A DNA stretch of 64,000 nucleotides from Planctomycetaceae bacterium. GTDB lineage: Bacteria; Planctomycetota; Planctomycetia; Pirellulales; UBA7805. Numbering within the stretch: position 1 is the first letter of the stretch; each line of letters starts with the position of its first letter. Under the pieces are notes generated by a model that made no database searches, had not been told where the DNA came from, and saw only the letters and a list, made by a program, of their open reading frames with translations. Position numbers and translations under genes: made by a program. Where the stretch lies: the NCBI GenBank assembly GCA_902630355.1, contig CACOUL010000008.1:1-64000 (forward strand). The letters run 5' to 3'. Shown here piece by piece: positions 27,119 through 38,586 of this stretch.

Positions 27119-28186
27119 TTACTTGTCCTTGAAATCGAGGAACCACCAACCGTCATCCCATTCCAGGGTGACCTTCCGCCATCCCAGCGGTACCTGGGGA
27201 TACGGGTAGAAGGGCCCGATGTAGGGCCAGGCGGTCGGTGAGTACTGCTTGGGATACGTCAGCGCCGCATAGTTCGGATACGGCGCGTAGGTCGGCCAGG
27301 CATAAGCTGGCAACTGCGGCTGATCGTATCCGACCGGAGCGACTCCCCCACCGGTTCCGGGAACGTAGGCCGGTTGTGGTCCGGGGCCCTGCATTGCACC
27401 CTGAGGTCCGCCCTGCGGTGCCATCGCGGCCAGCGGGGCGGCGACCGCGGCAAACGGTGCGGCGAGTGCTGCCATGGCCGAGCGCGATTGCTGCGGCTGC
27501 GGAGCTGCCTGACGAGGTTGCTGCGGTGGCATCATTTGGGCCATCCGCATTTGCGCCATGCGGGGATCGGCCATCGGCGGCATCTGGGGTGCCGCCGGGG
27601 GCGCGAGGGAACTCGGGCCCATCGGTACCGGACGCGAGAAGGCGGTGGCAGGGACGCTGACGACCGGGGGTGCCAGCGGCGCGGCCGCGACGGGCGGCGG
27701 CGAGACGCGGTTCGGCGGTGCCGCTTGCACTGCCGGGCCATTGGCCGGTCGATTTTGTAATGAGGCAGACACGATGCGCGGTTGCGGCGCAGCTTGCTGG
27801 CGCGACGCGACGGAACGCGGGTTCTCAGCGGCGACCGGCGAGATTCGTACCGGTCGATCGAGCGGCGGAGCCGGTTTGATCGCGACCGGTGCACCGGATG
27901 CTTTTGAGACGGCCAGCTTATTGTCCACCTTCTTCACGTGCGGCGAGGCCTGGGTGATTTCGATGGCGGTTCGCATCTGCTGCTCGCTCGTGACGGTACC
28001 CTGCAATTGAGCGGTTCCGCTCGAGTAGGTCACGAGAATATCGTAATTCTTCAGTGCCCCGGTCGCCTTCATCACGTCGGCGATTTGCTGGGCAATTTGT
28101 TTATCATCGGCCCGAGCGACATCGGGCGCGAAGGTCGCGGTCACGGTGACCGCCAGCGCGAGAAATGAGAAAATCCGTGCCATCAT
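27119..28186 (-). CDS. Exported BON-domain protein with Pro/Ala/Gln-rich region
   Basis: A 355-residue protein starting at ATG 28186 (GGAGG 5 nt upstream); the longer frame lacks a ribosome site. Signal peptide: FSFLALAVTVTATFAPDVARA. The BON domain (about residues 27-100) has LKNYDILVTYSSGTAQLQGT and HVKKVDNKLAV. The middle is Pro/Ala/Gln/Met-rich low complexity. The end is a conserved-looking aromatic segment (GWRKVTLEWDDGWWFLDFKD). BON domains bind membranes or phospholipids; here it is likely an envelope protein with a long flexible arm. Confidence 0.85.
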   Translation of the reverse strand: MMARIFSFLALAVTVTATFAPDVARADDKQIAQQIADVMKATGALKNYDILVTYSSGTAQLQGTVTSEQQMRTAIEITQASPHVKKVDNKLAVSKASGAPVAIKPAPPLDRPVRISPVAAENPRSVASRQQAAPQPRIVSASLQNRPANGPAVQAAPPNRVSPPPVAAAPLAPPVVSVPATAFSRPVPMGPSSLAPPAAPQMPPMADPRMAQMRMAQMMPPQQPRQAAPQPQQSRSAMAALAAPFAAVAAPLAAMAPQGGPQGAMQGPGPQPAYVPGTGGGVAPVGYDQPQLPAYAWPTYAPYPNYAALTYPKQYSPTAWPYIGPFYPYPQVPLGWRKVTLEWDDGWWFLDFKDK

Positions 28187-28541
28187 TTTTCCTCCGTGAA
28201 ACGTGTTGGCGTTTTTTCGTGCGGCTTTTTTGCAGCCCGCCGTACGTTGTGCGTGCGACCGGCAGCGGAGATGACTGTCTGTCGTGGTGCGGCACACAAT
28301 CAACGGGTACGTGGTTGCGGATGCTGCGGAAGCGAAAGAGGCGGCGCCGTCACAAAGACGCACTGCTCAAAAACCCCCCCGCGGCACTCTGCAAGAACCG
28401 GAGTACCTGAGTACTAACTTCGGTTACCGGTTGTGCCGAATGGGAGCTTTTTTTTGAATTTAACGCGCGATTACGAGAATGCATCGCTAGCGATGGCGGT
28501 GGGGGGTGCGAAACAGAAGTGCTGTCGCTGCAGGCCGCTTG
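28187..28541. other. Intergenic region, no gene seen
   Basis: The region holds the upstream region of the BON-domain gene (minus). There is a short direct repeat GAGTAC-CT-GAGTAC near 28406 and a T-rich run near 28450. No RNA family or coding potential is recognised. Confidence 0.5.
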
Positions 28542-28829
28542 CTAGAGAGTCGTGGCGGGCGCGGGTCGAAAATCCCAGGTGGCACCTACGATCATCACGC
28601 CGAGCGTGATCGGCGGAAACAGGCTCAAACCGGAGGGGGCACCGATGAAGCAGACGGCCGTCAGGCCGACGGAAAGGAGGCTTGCGTAAAAGAGGAGAGT
28701 GCACAGCACGTGCCACGAGGAACCTTCACTTTTTCGCATCAAGAGAGCCGTCAACAGACCTGAGACACAGCTGAGGGCAAGAATCCAGAGAGTGAGGTCC
28801 GCTTCAAAGTGAGGCTCGAAGTTTAGCAT
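28542..28829 (-). CDS. Small membrane protein, unknown function
   Basis: A 95-residue protein with about three hydrophobic segments (LWILALSCVSGLLTALLM; VLCTLLFYASLLSVGLTAV; LSLFPPITLGVMIVGATW). AAGGAG lies 11 nt before the ATG. No family is recognised. It stands alone between the BON-domain gene and the TlpA-like gene, all on the minus strand. Confidence 0.65.
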   Translation of the reverse strand: MLNFEPHFEADLTLWILALSCVSGLLTALLMRKSEGSSWHVLCTLLFYASLLSVGLTAVCFIGAPSGLSLFPPITLGVMIVGATWDFRPAPATTL

Positions 28830-29179
28830 GGCAAAGTTTGCTCCTTGAGGATTCCTTTCCTGTCACGTGCACCAATGCGCGATCTCCCATCCTTGGGAAA
28901 GCGGATGCCACTCCCATCAGCAAGCAGATTGCATGCCAATCCGGTTGCAAATTAAGTGCTAGCTGCAGGGAAAGGGTTTTTTACCGGAGCGAACGCAAGA
29001 AGAGAAAAGAAAAAAAGAAACGAGCCCTCGCCCCACCCTCTCTACGCGAGGGTCGACGATGAAGTTTTTACAAAACGAGGGAGTCGTGGACCGCGCTCTG
29101 CTAGCATAACCGTTGCGACCGGCACGCGGCGATTGGCGTCGGTCAGGATCCGCACGGCGGTGAGCTGAGGCTGCAAAGC
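28830..29179. other. Intergenic region with one terminator
   Basis: Apart from the terminator-like hairpin at 29003-29052, the stretch holds only the upstream region of the small membrane protein gene. No RNA gene or coding pattern is seen. Confidence 0.5.
29003..29052 (-). terminator. Possible terminator of the TlpA-like gene
   Basis: On the minus strand, CCCTCGC and GCGAGGG form a 7-bp stem with a 14-base loop, followed by a T-rich tract (CTCGTTTCTTTTTTTC). It lies about 130 bp past the stop. Confidence 0.5.
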
Positions 29180-31105
29180 CTAACGCTTTGCGATTTGCGC
29201 CCGCTTTTTAATTTCTGTTTCCACTTCACTGATGTGGATATTTCGGCTCACCACTCTGCCCTGCTTATCGAGCAGCAGCATGGTCGGCAGCGTGAGAATA
29301 CCGAGTTCCGTGGCCGGACGACTTTCCAGGCCGCCACTCTCGTGGATTTGCGGCCAGGTGAGCCTTGCCTTTTTGATCGCATCGACCGCAAGTTGAGGGT
29401 CATTATCGACATTGATACCCACCGCATAGAATCCGCTGCGACCGTATTTGGCGACCAGGTCGCGGATGATCGCCATATCGGCCTTGCAAGGCTCACACCA
29501 ACTGGCCCAATAGTGAACCAGGACGACCCGACCGTTGAGTCGCTTGAGATCGAGCGTTTTGCCGTCGATCGTCCGGGCCTTCATCGCGAGCGGTTTGCCG
29601 GGAGAGTCGAGGCGACGAATCGCGCCGACCGCCTTGCGGGCTTGGGGGCTTTTGGCCGCACTCTTGGCAATCTGTTGGTACCATTTCTTCGCTTCCTCCT
29701 CATTGCCGGCAAATTCTTCGGCGATGGCGATCTGCAGCAGCGCTTCGGCCGCATCGGCAGAGGTCGGATAGGTTTCGACGAACGTTTTGAGATTCGCAAG
29801 CCAATCGGACTGGATCTTCGCGTAATCGGCATTCGGTTTCTGCATCGCCGTACTGTAGGCGGCCAGCAAACCGCGATACCGTACGTAGGCCAAAACGTCT
29901 TCCGGAAGCTTTTGCTCCTCCAGTGCCGCATGCAACTTTTCGAGCCGTTTGTTCCCGTCGGCCAAAGCGCCGGATTGGGTGGCGGCGGAGAGGTTGTCGG
30001 CGAGTTGCCGGAGCCAGGCGGTCTTCTGTTCGGTGGTACTTGAGGCGGCGGCCAATTGCTGAAGCAATTCGGCTTGCCTTTGGTAAAGCACGCCGCTCTC
30101 AGCCGGCTTGGCTGAGGCGAGTTGGGCCTCGAGTTTTTCGAGTTTGGCGAGCAGTTCTTGCAGTTTTGGGCTGATTCCTTCGCTTGGATTCCGCGCAGCG
30201 GCCACTGCAGGCGTTTGCTCGACGCTGAAAAAGAGGCCACTCACCGCCGAGGTCGGTTCGTCGCTGAAGCTGGGGGCGGCGATCAATCGCCAGCAGTCTC
30301 CCGCCTGCACGAGGGTGCCGACTTGCAGAAATCCTTGCTCGCCGTCGGTCTCGGTCATCGCCACCACATTTTCGTAGACCAGCAGGTCGCGTTTCGAGCC
30401 CCCGGTTCCGGCCGGAATGATCCCGGGCCGGCTGGCCGAGAAATGAAGCCAGCGGGTCTCTCGGTTGGGGGCAGCCTCTTCTTTGCACACGGCGGCAAAC
30501 GCTTTGGTGGCCTGTTTCATCTTGGTGCTCAGTTTTTGCCGGGCAGCTTGACCGAGTTGGAGCCTCTTGAGTTCTTCGTCGCTGAGCATCAACCGCTGGA
30601 AGGCCGCCTGATCGCGCGTGCCGATCGCCGCGACCAATTCGGCGGTCGCCTCCTCGGCCGAGATTCTTTTCCAGCGATCAATGGTGCCATCTTCGTTTTT
30701 GTCGATCGCCCACCTCGAACCGGCCGTACCGAGCCAGCGGTGCGCGTCGACTTTGCGGTTGAAATCAGTATCGATATCGCGGTAGACCTCAATGCCCCCC
30801 CGGTAGTAGCACCAGCGGTCGACCGCTTTATCGGCGTTGCTGTCGATAAAACAGCGGAGTCTCCGGCCGGTGGCATCGACCACGGCCCAGCCCTTTTCTT
30901 CTTCGTCGACAATCGGCACCATCCGGCAGTCCGGCCACGCTTGCTCCGCCGGGGTATCGTACTCGACCTGCTGGGTCGGTTTGAGTTTCAGAGCCGACTC
31001 CACGGTCGGCGGTTTGCCGAGTGCCGAAGTGCTGAAAAACAGCGTGAAACAACAACCGGCCGCGATCAAACGGGCCGGGAAGGCGGCGGTGGTGAAGCGG
31101 TACAT
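29180..31105 (-). CDS. Large exported TlpA-like thioredoxin protein with EF-hand-like repeats
   Basis: A 641-residue protein starting at ATG 31105, where the signal peptide begins (MYRFTTAAFPARLIAAGCCF). Residues 85-146 carry three repeats of an acidic loop ending in Trp: DSNADKAVDRW, DTDFNRKVDAHRW and DKNEDGTIDRW, resembling calcium-binding loops. A helical region of about 350 residues follows. The last 140 residues are a TlpA/ResA-type thioredoxin domain with CEPC (VHYWASWCEPCKADMAII) and ILTLPTMLLLDKQGRVV. It should be a periplasmic thiol-disulfide oxidoreductase; the substrate is unknown. Its length is several times that of simple TlpA. Confidence 0.88.
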   Translation of the reverse strand: MYRFTTAAFPARLIAAGCCFTLFFSTSALGKPPTVESALKLKPTQQVEYDTPAEQAWPDCRMVPIVDEEEKGWAVVDATGRRLRCFIDSNADKAVDRWCYYRGGIEVYRDIDTDFNRKVDAHRWLGTAGSRWAIDKNEDGTIDRWKRISAEEATAELVAAIGTRDQAAFQRLMLSDEELKRLQLGQAARQKLSTKMKQATKAFAAVCKEEAAPNRETRWLHFSASRPGIIPAGTGGSKRDLLVYENVVAMTETDGEQGFLQVGTLVQAGDCWRLIAAPSFSDEPTSAVSGLFFSVEQTPAVAAARNPSEGISPKLQELLAKLEKLEAQLASAKPAESGVLYQRQAELLQQLAAASSTTEQKTAWLRQLADNLSAATQSGALADGNKRLEKLHAALEEQKLPEDVLAYVRYRGLLAAYSTAMQKPNADYAKIQSDWLANLKTFVETYPTSADAAEALLQIAIAEEFAGNEEEAKKWYQQIAKSAAKSPQARKAVGAIRRLDSPGKPLAMKARTIDGKTLDLKRLNGRVVLVHYWASWCEPCKADMAIIRDLVAKYGRSGFYAVGINVDNDPQLAVDAIKKARLTWPQIHESGGLESRPATELGILTLPTMLLLDKQGRVVSRNIHISEVETEIKKRAQIAKR

Positions 31106-31210
31106 CGCAAGGTCCGTGGGTCTGTGTGATTTTGTATGTGTTGTGCAGTTTGGGGGTCCAGAATGCACCGCGAACTATATCTCTTTTTGCGCTCTCGGGG
31201 CTACACCGAA

Positions 31211-31238
31211 TTGACACGCGGGTGGACCGATTTAGAAT
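31211..31238 (+). promoter_or_regulatory. Promoter of tRNA-Ile
   Basis: TTGACA (31211-31216) and TAGAAT (31233-31238) are 16 bp apart, 57 bp before the tRNA. Confidence 0.65.
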
Positions 31239-31295
31239 GGTTGATTCGTCCCCACGACTTGGCTTTTTCCCGGTTTTGGGGCGTTTTGCGATAAA

Positions 31296-31369
31296 GGGCG
31301 TATAGCTCAGTTGGTTAGAGCGCATCCCTGATAAGGATGAGGTCCCTAGTTCGAGTCTAGGTACGCCCA
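31296..31369 (+). tRNA. tRNA-Ile (anticodon GAT)
   Basis: Cloverleaf: acceptor GGGCGTA/TACGCCC, D arm GCTC/GAGC, anticodon loop CTGATAA, T arm CCTAG-TTCGAGT-CTAGG, discriminator A. This isoacceptor usually lies in the 16S-23S spacer of bacterial rrn operons. Confidence 0.96.
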
Positions 31370-31507
31370 CTAAGTAAACGTAAATGTGCGGCCGATGCGA
31401 TCCGATTGCACCGCCACGCGAGGGCCCTAGCTCCGAGACGATCTCTCGCTAGTTTGCGTTGACGCAGAAAAAAGATATTTCGGTTGATCGAGAAAGGAAT
31501 TCGCCCG

Positions 31508-32431
31508 ATGCATATGACCGATGCCGAAGTGATCAGCGGGAGGGATCTGATTATTTCTGAAGATGGGCCTTGGATCGCAAATATTTCGCTTCGGCCCGGT
31601 ATGACGACCACCCCTGATGCTCCTCTTCTCGCTTCACAGCGGATGGTGAAGATTCTCGATGCCGCGATTGACATGGGAGCGAGGCCAGAAGACGGCATCC
31701 GGGTACTCGACCTGGGTACTCAGGAGGGTACGCATGGTATCGCATTTGCTCGAAGAGGAGCCAGTGTTGTTACCGTCGAAGGTCGAGAAAATAATTTTCG
31801 CAAGTTGGATTTTGCAACGAAAGCAATTGGGTTAGAGAACATTCAGAATATTCGTGCAGATATTGTTCAGTTGATACAAGACCGCGCCTTAGGCGAGTTT
31901 GATTTCATTATTTGCAGCGGGATTCTTTATCATCTGCCGATAGAAACCCAAGGTGAAATTCTTGAGTACATGTGTGCAAACTCCAAAATTGGATTTATCG
32001 TAGATTCTCACTTTTCCTTCAAAAATAATGCAAGCTTCAAATGTAATGGGCGGGAATATTTTGGAAATTTGGACTCGGAGTTTGGCAAAAATGCACAGGA
32101 TGAGGAAATCAAGGGGGCCGTATACAAGTCTATCGACGCCCGCCCGAGTTTTCAGATCAGTCGCGCGTCGTTTGTGAATTTTATGAACGATCGTGGTGTT
32201 CGGTCGGTATACGAGTTGTTTACCCCCATTCGCTCGCCCTCAGAGGAGCCTGCACTTATAAATCGATGCTGTTTTGTCTGTGTCACGGGCGATCGGGAAA
32301 CGCATGAAGGCCAAAAGCCGCCGTCTGATCGTTTTCTGGAGTCCGAACTTATTTACGTTTCGCCATCAGTTTTGAAGAAAGCTGGAAAGTGGGACCGAGT
32401 TACTCGCCTGGTTCGATTCTGGAAATCTTAG
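31508..32431 (+). CDS. SAM-dependent methyltransferase, class I
   Basis: A 307-residue protein starting at ATG 31508 (AAAGGA 8 nt upstream); an earlier start at 31484 adds eight residues. Motif I is VLDLGTQEGTHG, followed by VVTVEGRENN (acidic residue for SAM ribose) and ADIVQLI...DFIICSGILYHLP. It resembles small-molecule or cell-surface glycan methyltransferases more than rRNA methyltransferases. Base use is visibly more AT-rich than the flanking genes, and it sits between tRNA-Ile and tRNA-Ala, so acquisition by transfer is plausible. Substrate unknown. Confidence 0.85.
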   Translation: MHMTDAEVISGRDLIISEDGPWIANISLRPGMTTTPDAPLLASQRMVKILDAAIDMGARPEDGIRVLDLGTQEGTHGIAFARRGASVVTVEGRENNFRKLDFATKAIGLENIQNIRADIVQLIQDRALGEFDFIICSGILYHLPIETQGEILEYMCANSKIGFIVDSHFSFKNNASFKCNGREYFGNLDSEFGKNAQDEEIKGAVYKSIDARPSFQISRASFVNFMNDRGVRSVYELFTPIRSPSEEPALINRCCFVCVTGDRETHEGQKPPSDRFLESELIYVSPSVLKKAGKWDRVTRLVRFWKS

Positions 32432-32629
32432 ATATTTCTAATCACCACCGTTCTGGGCCGTAATATTACGATTAAGGAACCCTGGATTTTGATATACGAA
32501 AACCCTGATCCTCAGTTCGGTCTGGAAAATATCGCACCGTCGGCGTCGTGAGGGGGAATAACGAAAAGGGGCTACGAATTCGCATGTGGATTCTTGTATG
32601 GAAAATCACTAGGAGGTTTTTAATCGGGC

Positions 32630-32635
32630 TATAAT
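32630..32635 (+). promoter_or_regulatory. -10 element of tRNA-Ala
   Basis: TATAAT lies 22 bp before the tRNA. No good -35 box is seen at 16-18 bp. Confidence 0.5.
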
Positions 32636-32657
32636 ACAAAGCAAAACCAGTGCATCG

Positions 32658-32730
32658 GGGGACGTAGCTCAGTTGGGAGAGCATCGCGTTTGCAACGCGA
32701 GGGTCGTCGGTTCGAGTCCGATCGTCTCCA
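32658..32730 (+). tRNA. tRNA-Ala (anticodon TGC)
   Basis: Cloverleaf: acceptor GGGGACG/CGTCTCC, anticodon stem TCGCG/CGCGA with loop TTTGCAA, T arm GTCGG-TTCGAGT-CCGAT, discriminator A. It is the second classical 16S-23S spacer tRNA. Confidence 0.96.
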
Positions 32731-32875
32731 CTCGAGAAAGCTTTTTTGCTGTTTTGCTAAGCGTTTCTTCGTTTTCGCGGTCGCTTCTCGGCCCATACAA
32801 CGAACCTTCCCCGCGATTTCTACGTATGGGAAAGGCCGTGGGCGGAACTTTTTTCTCTCAAAGCGTTTAGGGGCT

Positions 32876-32903
32876 TTGACAGTTCCGGTCGTGCGGCTAT
32901 ACT
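32876..32903 (+). promoter_or_regulatory. Strong promoter of the 23S-5S unit
   Basis: A consensus TTGACA (32876-32881) and TATACT (32898-32903) with 16-bp spacing stand about 340 bp before 23S. This fits an rRNA unit transcribed independently of 16S. Confidence 0.8.
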
Positions 32904-33245
32904 CAGTCCCTTCCACGTGGCACTCTGTGTAACCGTTGTGTCGCCGGTACGAGGTTAGTGGCATATTTCTCAAATTATGCGGTGAGAATATGCCACTGCC
33001 CTCGATGGTAGGTGGCGGTGGGTTCTTAAGGCCCGACTGCTGCATCGATCTTTGACAATTTGGCAATTAGCAAAAGTGGCATCTTCGTTGTGAGTTTCGA
33101 CTCACAGCGATATTGATTGCGTGAGAAATTACGCGATCTCTCTTTAGCGTTTTGGCGTGACTCGGTGCGGGACTGTTTTTTGCAGAGCGGTCCATGCAGC
33201 AGAGTCAACGTTACACCAACAGTAGTAAGAGCATTTGATTTATAT
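32904..33245 (+). promoter_or_regulatory. rRNA leader with three hairpins
   Basis: Within the transcribed leader are: a 15-bp inverted repeat at 32957-32997 (AGTGGCATATT...AATATGCCACT with one bulge); a UUCG-capped stem at 33089-33106 (TGTGAGT-TTCG-ACTCACA); and an 8-bp stem at 33115-33138 (GATTGCGT...ACGCGATC). Functions may be antitermination or processing; I see no certain boxA. No reading frame in this stretch is credible. Confidence 0.6.
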
Positions 33246-36168
<2,923 letters not shown>

Positions 36169-36283
36169 TATATATCGAACGCTTTTGCGTTCTGTTGAGT
36201 GGACGAGCCAAGGCGCGAAAAGAGAGCCACTTTTGCTGTTTGTCGGGACAAGAGCCGTCGGATTTCACCGTCTGCGGCCCTTT

Positions 36284-36391
<108 letters not shown>

Positions 36392-36400
36392 TATTTTTTA

Positions 36401-36439
36401 CCCGCTGCGGGGCCTAGCGCCCCGTCGGCGGGTTTTTTT
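36401..36439 (+). terminator. Terminator of the rRNA unit
   Basis: A GC-rich hairpin (CCCGCTGCGGGGC...GCCCCGTCGGCGGG, minor mismatches) is followed by seven T, ten bases after 5S. Confidence 0.9.
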
Positions 36440-36524
36440 GCGCCTTCGGGCGTGTTGTTCCTTCCCGAGCGTTGGGCTATTCTGCCCTCCTGTCTGGCGG
36501 AGTTGTTATCCAGGAGAAACCGTA

Positions 36525-37076
36525 ATGACCGAGTGGATTCTTACCCTGATCGGTCCCGACCGCCCTGGTTTGGTCGAAGCGGTCGCCGAGCGGGTTGTGG
36601 CCCGTGGCGGCAACTGGATGGTGAGCCGGATGGCACAACTGGGTGGAAAGTTTGCGGGCATCGCTCACGTGGCGGTGCCCGAGGCAGAGGCAGAGGCGCT
36701 CGCGAAGGATCTCGCCGCGCTGGCGGCAGACGGCCTGATGGTTCACGTCGAGGCGGCCGGCGAATCTTTGAGCGATGCCGCTGCGGCATCGCCGCCACCG
36801 GCGCCCGCCCCGCACCTGCTGCAGGTGGTCGGTAGCGATCGCCCCGGGATCGTACGGGAAATTTCCGGCGTGTTGGCCGCAGCCGGCATCAACGTGGAGT
36901 CGCTTTCCACCGAGTATACGAAAGCCCCGATGAGTGGTGGTTCCATCTTTCGCGCCGATTTCCAATTTTCACTACCGTCGGCACACTCGATCGATCAGTT
37001 GCGCACCGATGTCGAAGCGGTCGCTGGTGATTTGATGGTCGAAGTTTCCCCGGTGTCGCCCCTGCAACCCGAATGA
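36525..37076 (+). CDS. ACT-domain protein (GcvR-like)
   Basis: A 183-residue protein starting at ATG 36525 (CAGGAG upstream). Two ACT domains: residues 1-75 (ILTLIGPDRPGLVEAVAERV) and about 95-175 (LLQVVGSDRPGIVREISGVL), joined by an Ala/Pro linker. The pattern matches the glycine-cleavage regulator GcvR and related amino-acid-sensing regulators. It would bind an amino acid and control a partner protein. No gcv genes are in the window. Confidence 0.87.
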   Translation: MTEWILTLIGPDRPGLVEAVAERVVARGGNWMVSRMAQLGGKFAGIAHVAVPEAEAEALAKDLAALAADGLMVHVEAAGESLSDAAAASPPPAPAPHLLQVVGSDRPGIVREISGVLAAAGINVESLSTEYTKAPMSGGSIFRADFQFSLPSAHSIDQLRTDVEAVAGDLMVEVSPVSPLQPE

Positions 37077-37103
37077 GCTTTCTTTTTTGTTGAGGCGTAT
37101 GCG

Positions 37104-37877
37104 ATGTTGATTCTGCTTTCTCCGTCCAAGACACTTGATCTTTCCCCGCCCGAGGTATCCGGCAAGAGTACGCTGCCGGAGTTTCTCAGCGAGGCAGCGG
37201 AGTTGGCCGCGGTGCTTCAAAAGAAAACGCGGCCACAACTTGCGAAGCTGATGGCGATCAGTCCCAAACTGGCCGAGCAGGTCGCCGGGTATTACAAGAA
37301 CTGGAAAACGCCATTCACGGCAAAAAATGCGCACCCCGCCCTGCTCACCTTCCGTGGCGATGTTTACGAAGGTCTGGCAGCCGAGGATTTCAGTGCGGCG
37401 GATCGCACGTTTGCACAAAAACATCTACGGATCCTCTCGGGACTCTACGGCATCCTTCGCCCCTTGGATCGGATGCAGCCCTATCGACTCGAGATGGGCT
37501 GCCGGTTGGTGAGCGGCGGTAAGGGCGGCTTTAAAAACCTGTATGATTTTTGGGGGGATCGGGTGCGCGAAAACTTGGAAATTGCCGCCAAACGAAAAAA
37601 ACAGCCGCTCGTGAACCTCGCTTCCGGCGAATATTTTAAGGTCGTGCGACCGGCGAAGGTCGAGTTACGGGTTGTGACCCCGACCTTCAAGGAAAAAAAA
37701 GGCTCGACCTACAAGGTGGTGAGTTTCTTTGCCAAAAAGGCCCGCGGGCAGATGGCACGGTACATCGTCAAAAATCGCCTCGAAGAACCCGAGGAGATGC
37801 AGGCCTTTGCCGAGGATGGCTACCAATTCAATAGACAGCTCTCCTCAGACGACGAACTCGTCTTTACGCGAGGCTAA
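37104..37877 (+). CDS. yaaA: YaaA family peroxide-stress protein
   Basis: A 257-residue protein of the YaaA/DUF328 family, starting MLILLSPSKTLDL. Other landmarks: FRGDVYEGLAAEDF, LRILSGLYGILRPLDRMQPY and NLYDFWGDRV. In E. coli YaaA limits free iron and DNA damage under peroxide stress. The stop is one base from the convergent Maf gene. Confidence 0.95.
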   Translation: MLILLSPSKTLDLSPPEVSGKSTLPEFLSEAAELAAVLQKKTRPQLAKLMAISPKLAEQVAGYYKNWKTPFTAKNAHPALLTFRGDVYEGLAAEDFSAADRTFAQKHLRILSGLYGILRPLDRMQPYRLEMGCRLVSGGKGGFKNLYDFWGDRVRENLEIAAKRKKQPLVNLASGEYFKVVRPAKVELRVVTPTFKEKKGSTYKVVSFFAKKARGQMARYIVKNRLEEPEEMQAFAEDGYQFNRQLSSDDELVFTRG

Positions 37878-37878
37878 G

Positions 37879-38472
37879 TTAGGCGAGCATTTTCTCAAGC
37901 AGCTCGAGCGGTAGCCCGATCACATTCGACCCGCTGCCCTCTGTAATATGGAGCCAATCGGGCCCGTCCTGATAGCCGAAGGCCCCTGCTTTGCCCTGCC
38001 AGAGGTCGGTCTCCAGATAGTCCTCCAGGGCATCCTCGCTGAGCGAGTCCATTTGCATATGGGTGATCGCCACCTCGGTCTTTGGAATGCCGGTCGCCAG
38101 TGGCCAGATGCAAAGTCCGCTGTAGACCCGGTGCGGCTGTCCGCTGAGCCGGGTGAGCATGCGGCGTGCATGGTCTCGATCGTGCGGTTTGCCGAGAATC
38201 TCCCCGCCACATTCGGCCACTGTATCGCATCCGAGCACGATTGCCGAGGTTTCATTCGTCGCAGTTTTGAGTCGCTGTACCACATCGGCCGCCTTACGCA
38301 GTGCGAGCGAGGAGACCAACTCCGCCGGGCCGCAGCCGCTGCAAATGCCCAGCGTTTCATCCACCTCGGGGTCGCGTTGCTCGAACCGGTAACCGGCCTC
38401 AGTGAGGAGTTTCTGCCGCTGCGGAGAGCGACTGGCGAGAATCAGCCGCATCGATCGATCGGGTGATGGCAT
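37879..38472 (-). CDS. maf: Maf family nucleoside triphosphate pyrophosphatase
   Basis: A 197-residue protein (or 190 if it starts at ATG 38451, MRLILASRSPQR, which matches the usual Maf start). Family residues: LILASRSPQRQKLL, VDET, GCDTVAECGGEILGKP and WQGKAGAFGYQD. Maf proteins hydrolyse non-canonical nucleoside triphosphates or dTTP/UTP. It is convergent with yaaA. Confidence 0.93.
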   Translation of the reverse strand: MPSPDRSMRLILASRSPQRQKLLTEAGYRFEQRDPEVDETLGICSGCGPAELVSSLALRKAADVVQRLKTATNETSAIVLGCDTVAECGGEILGKPHDRDHARRMLTRLSGQPHRVYSGLCIWPLATGIPKTEVAITHMQMDSLSEDALEDYLETDLWQGKAGAFGYQDGPDWLHITEGSGSNVIGLPLELLEKMLA

Positions 38473-38586
38473 GTCTTAATCGCTCGTTTGTCGTGCGTGG
38501 ACTTGATGTCGTATCTGACTGTGACTGCACCGCTGTGATACGATGGATCGCTCTCCGCCCTCCATTCCAAACATCGATCACTCGCC

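Noticed and set aside
31211-33245. Hidden 16S fragment before 23S
   Set aside because: No conserved 16S stretch such as the decoding-site or anti-Shine-Dalgarno region is found between tRNA-Ile and 23S.
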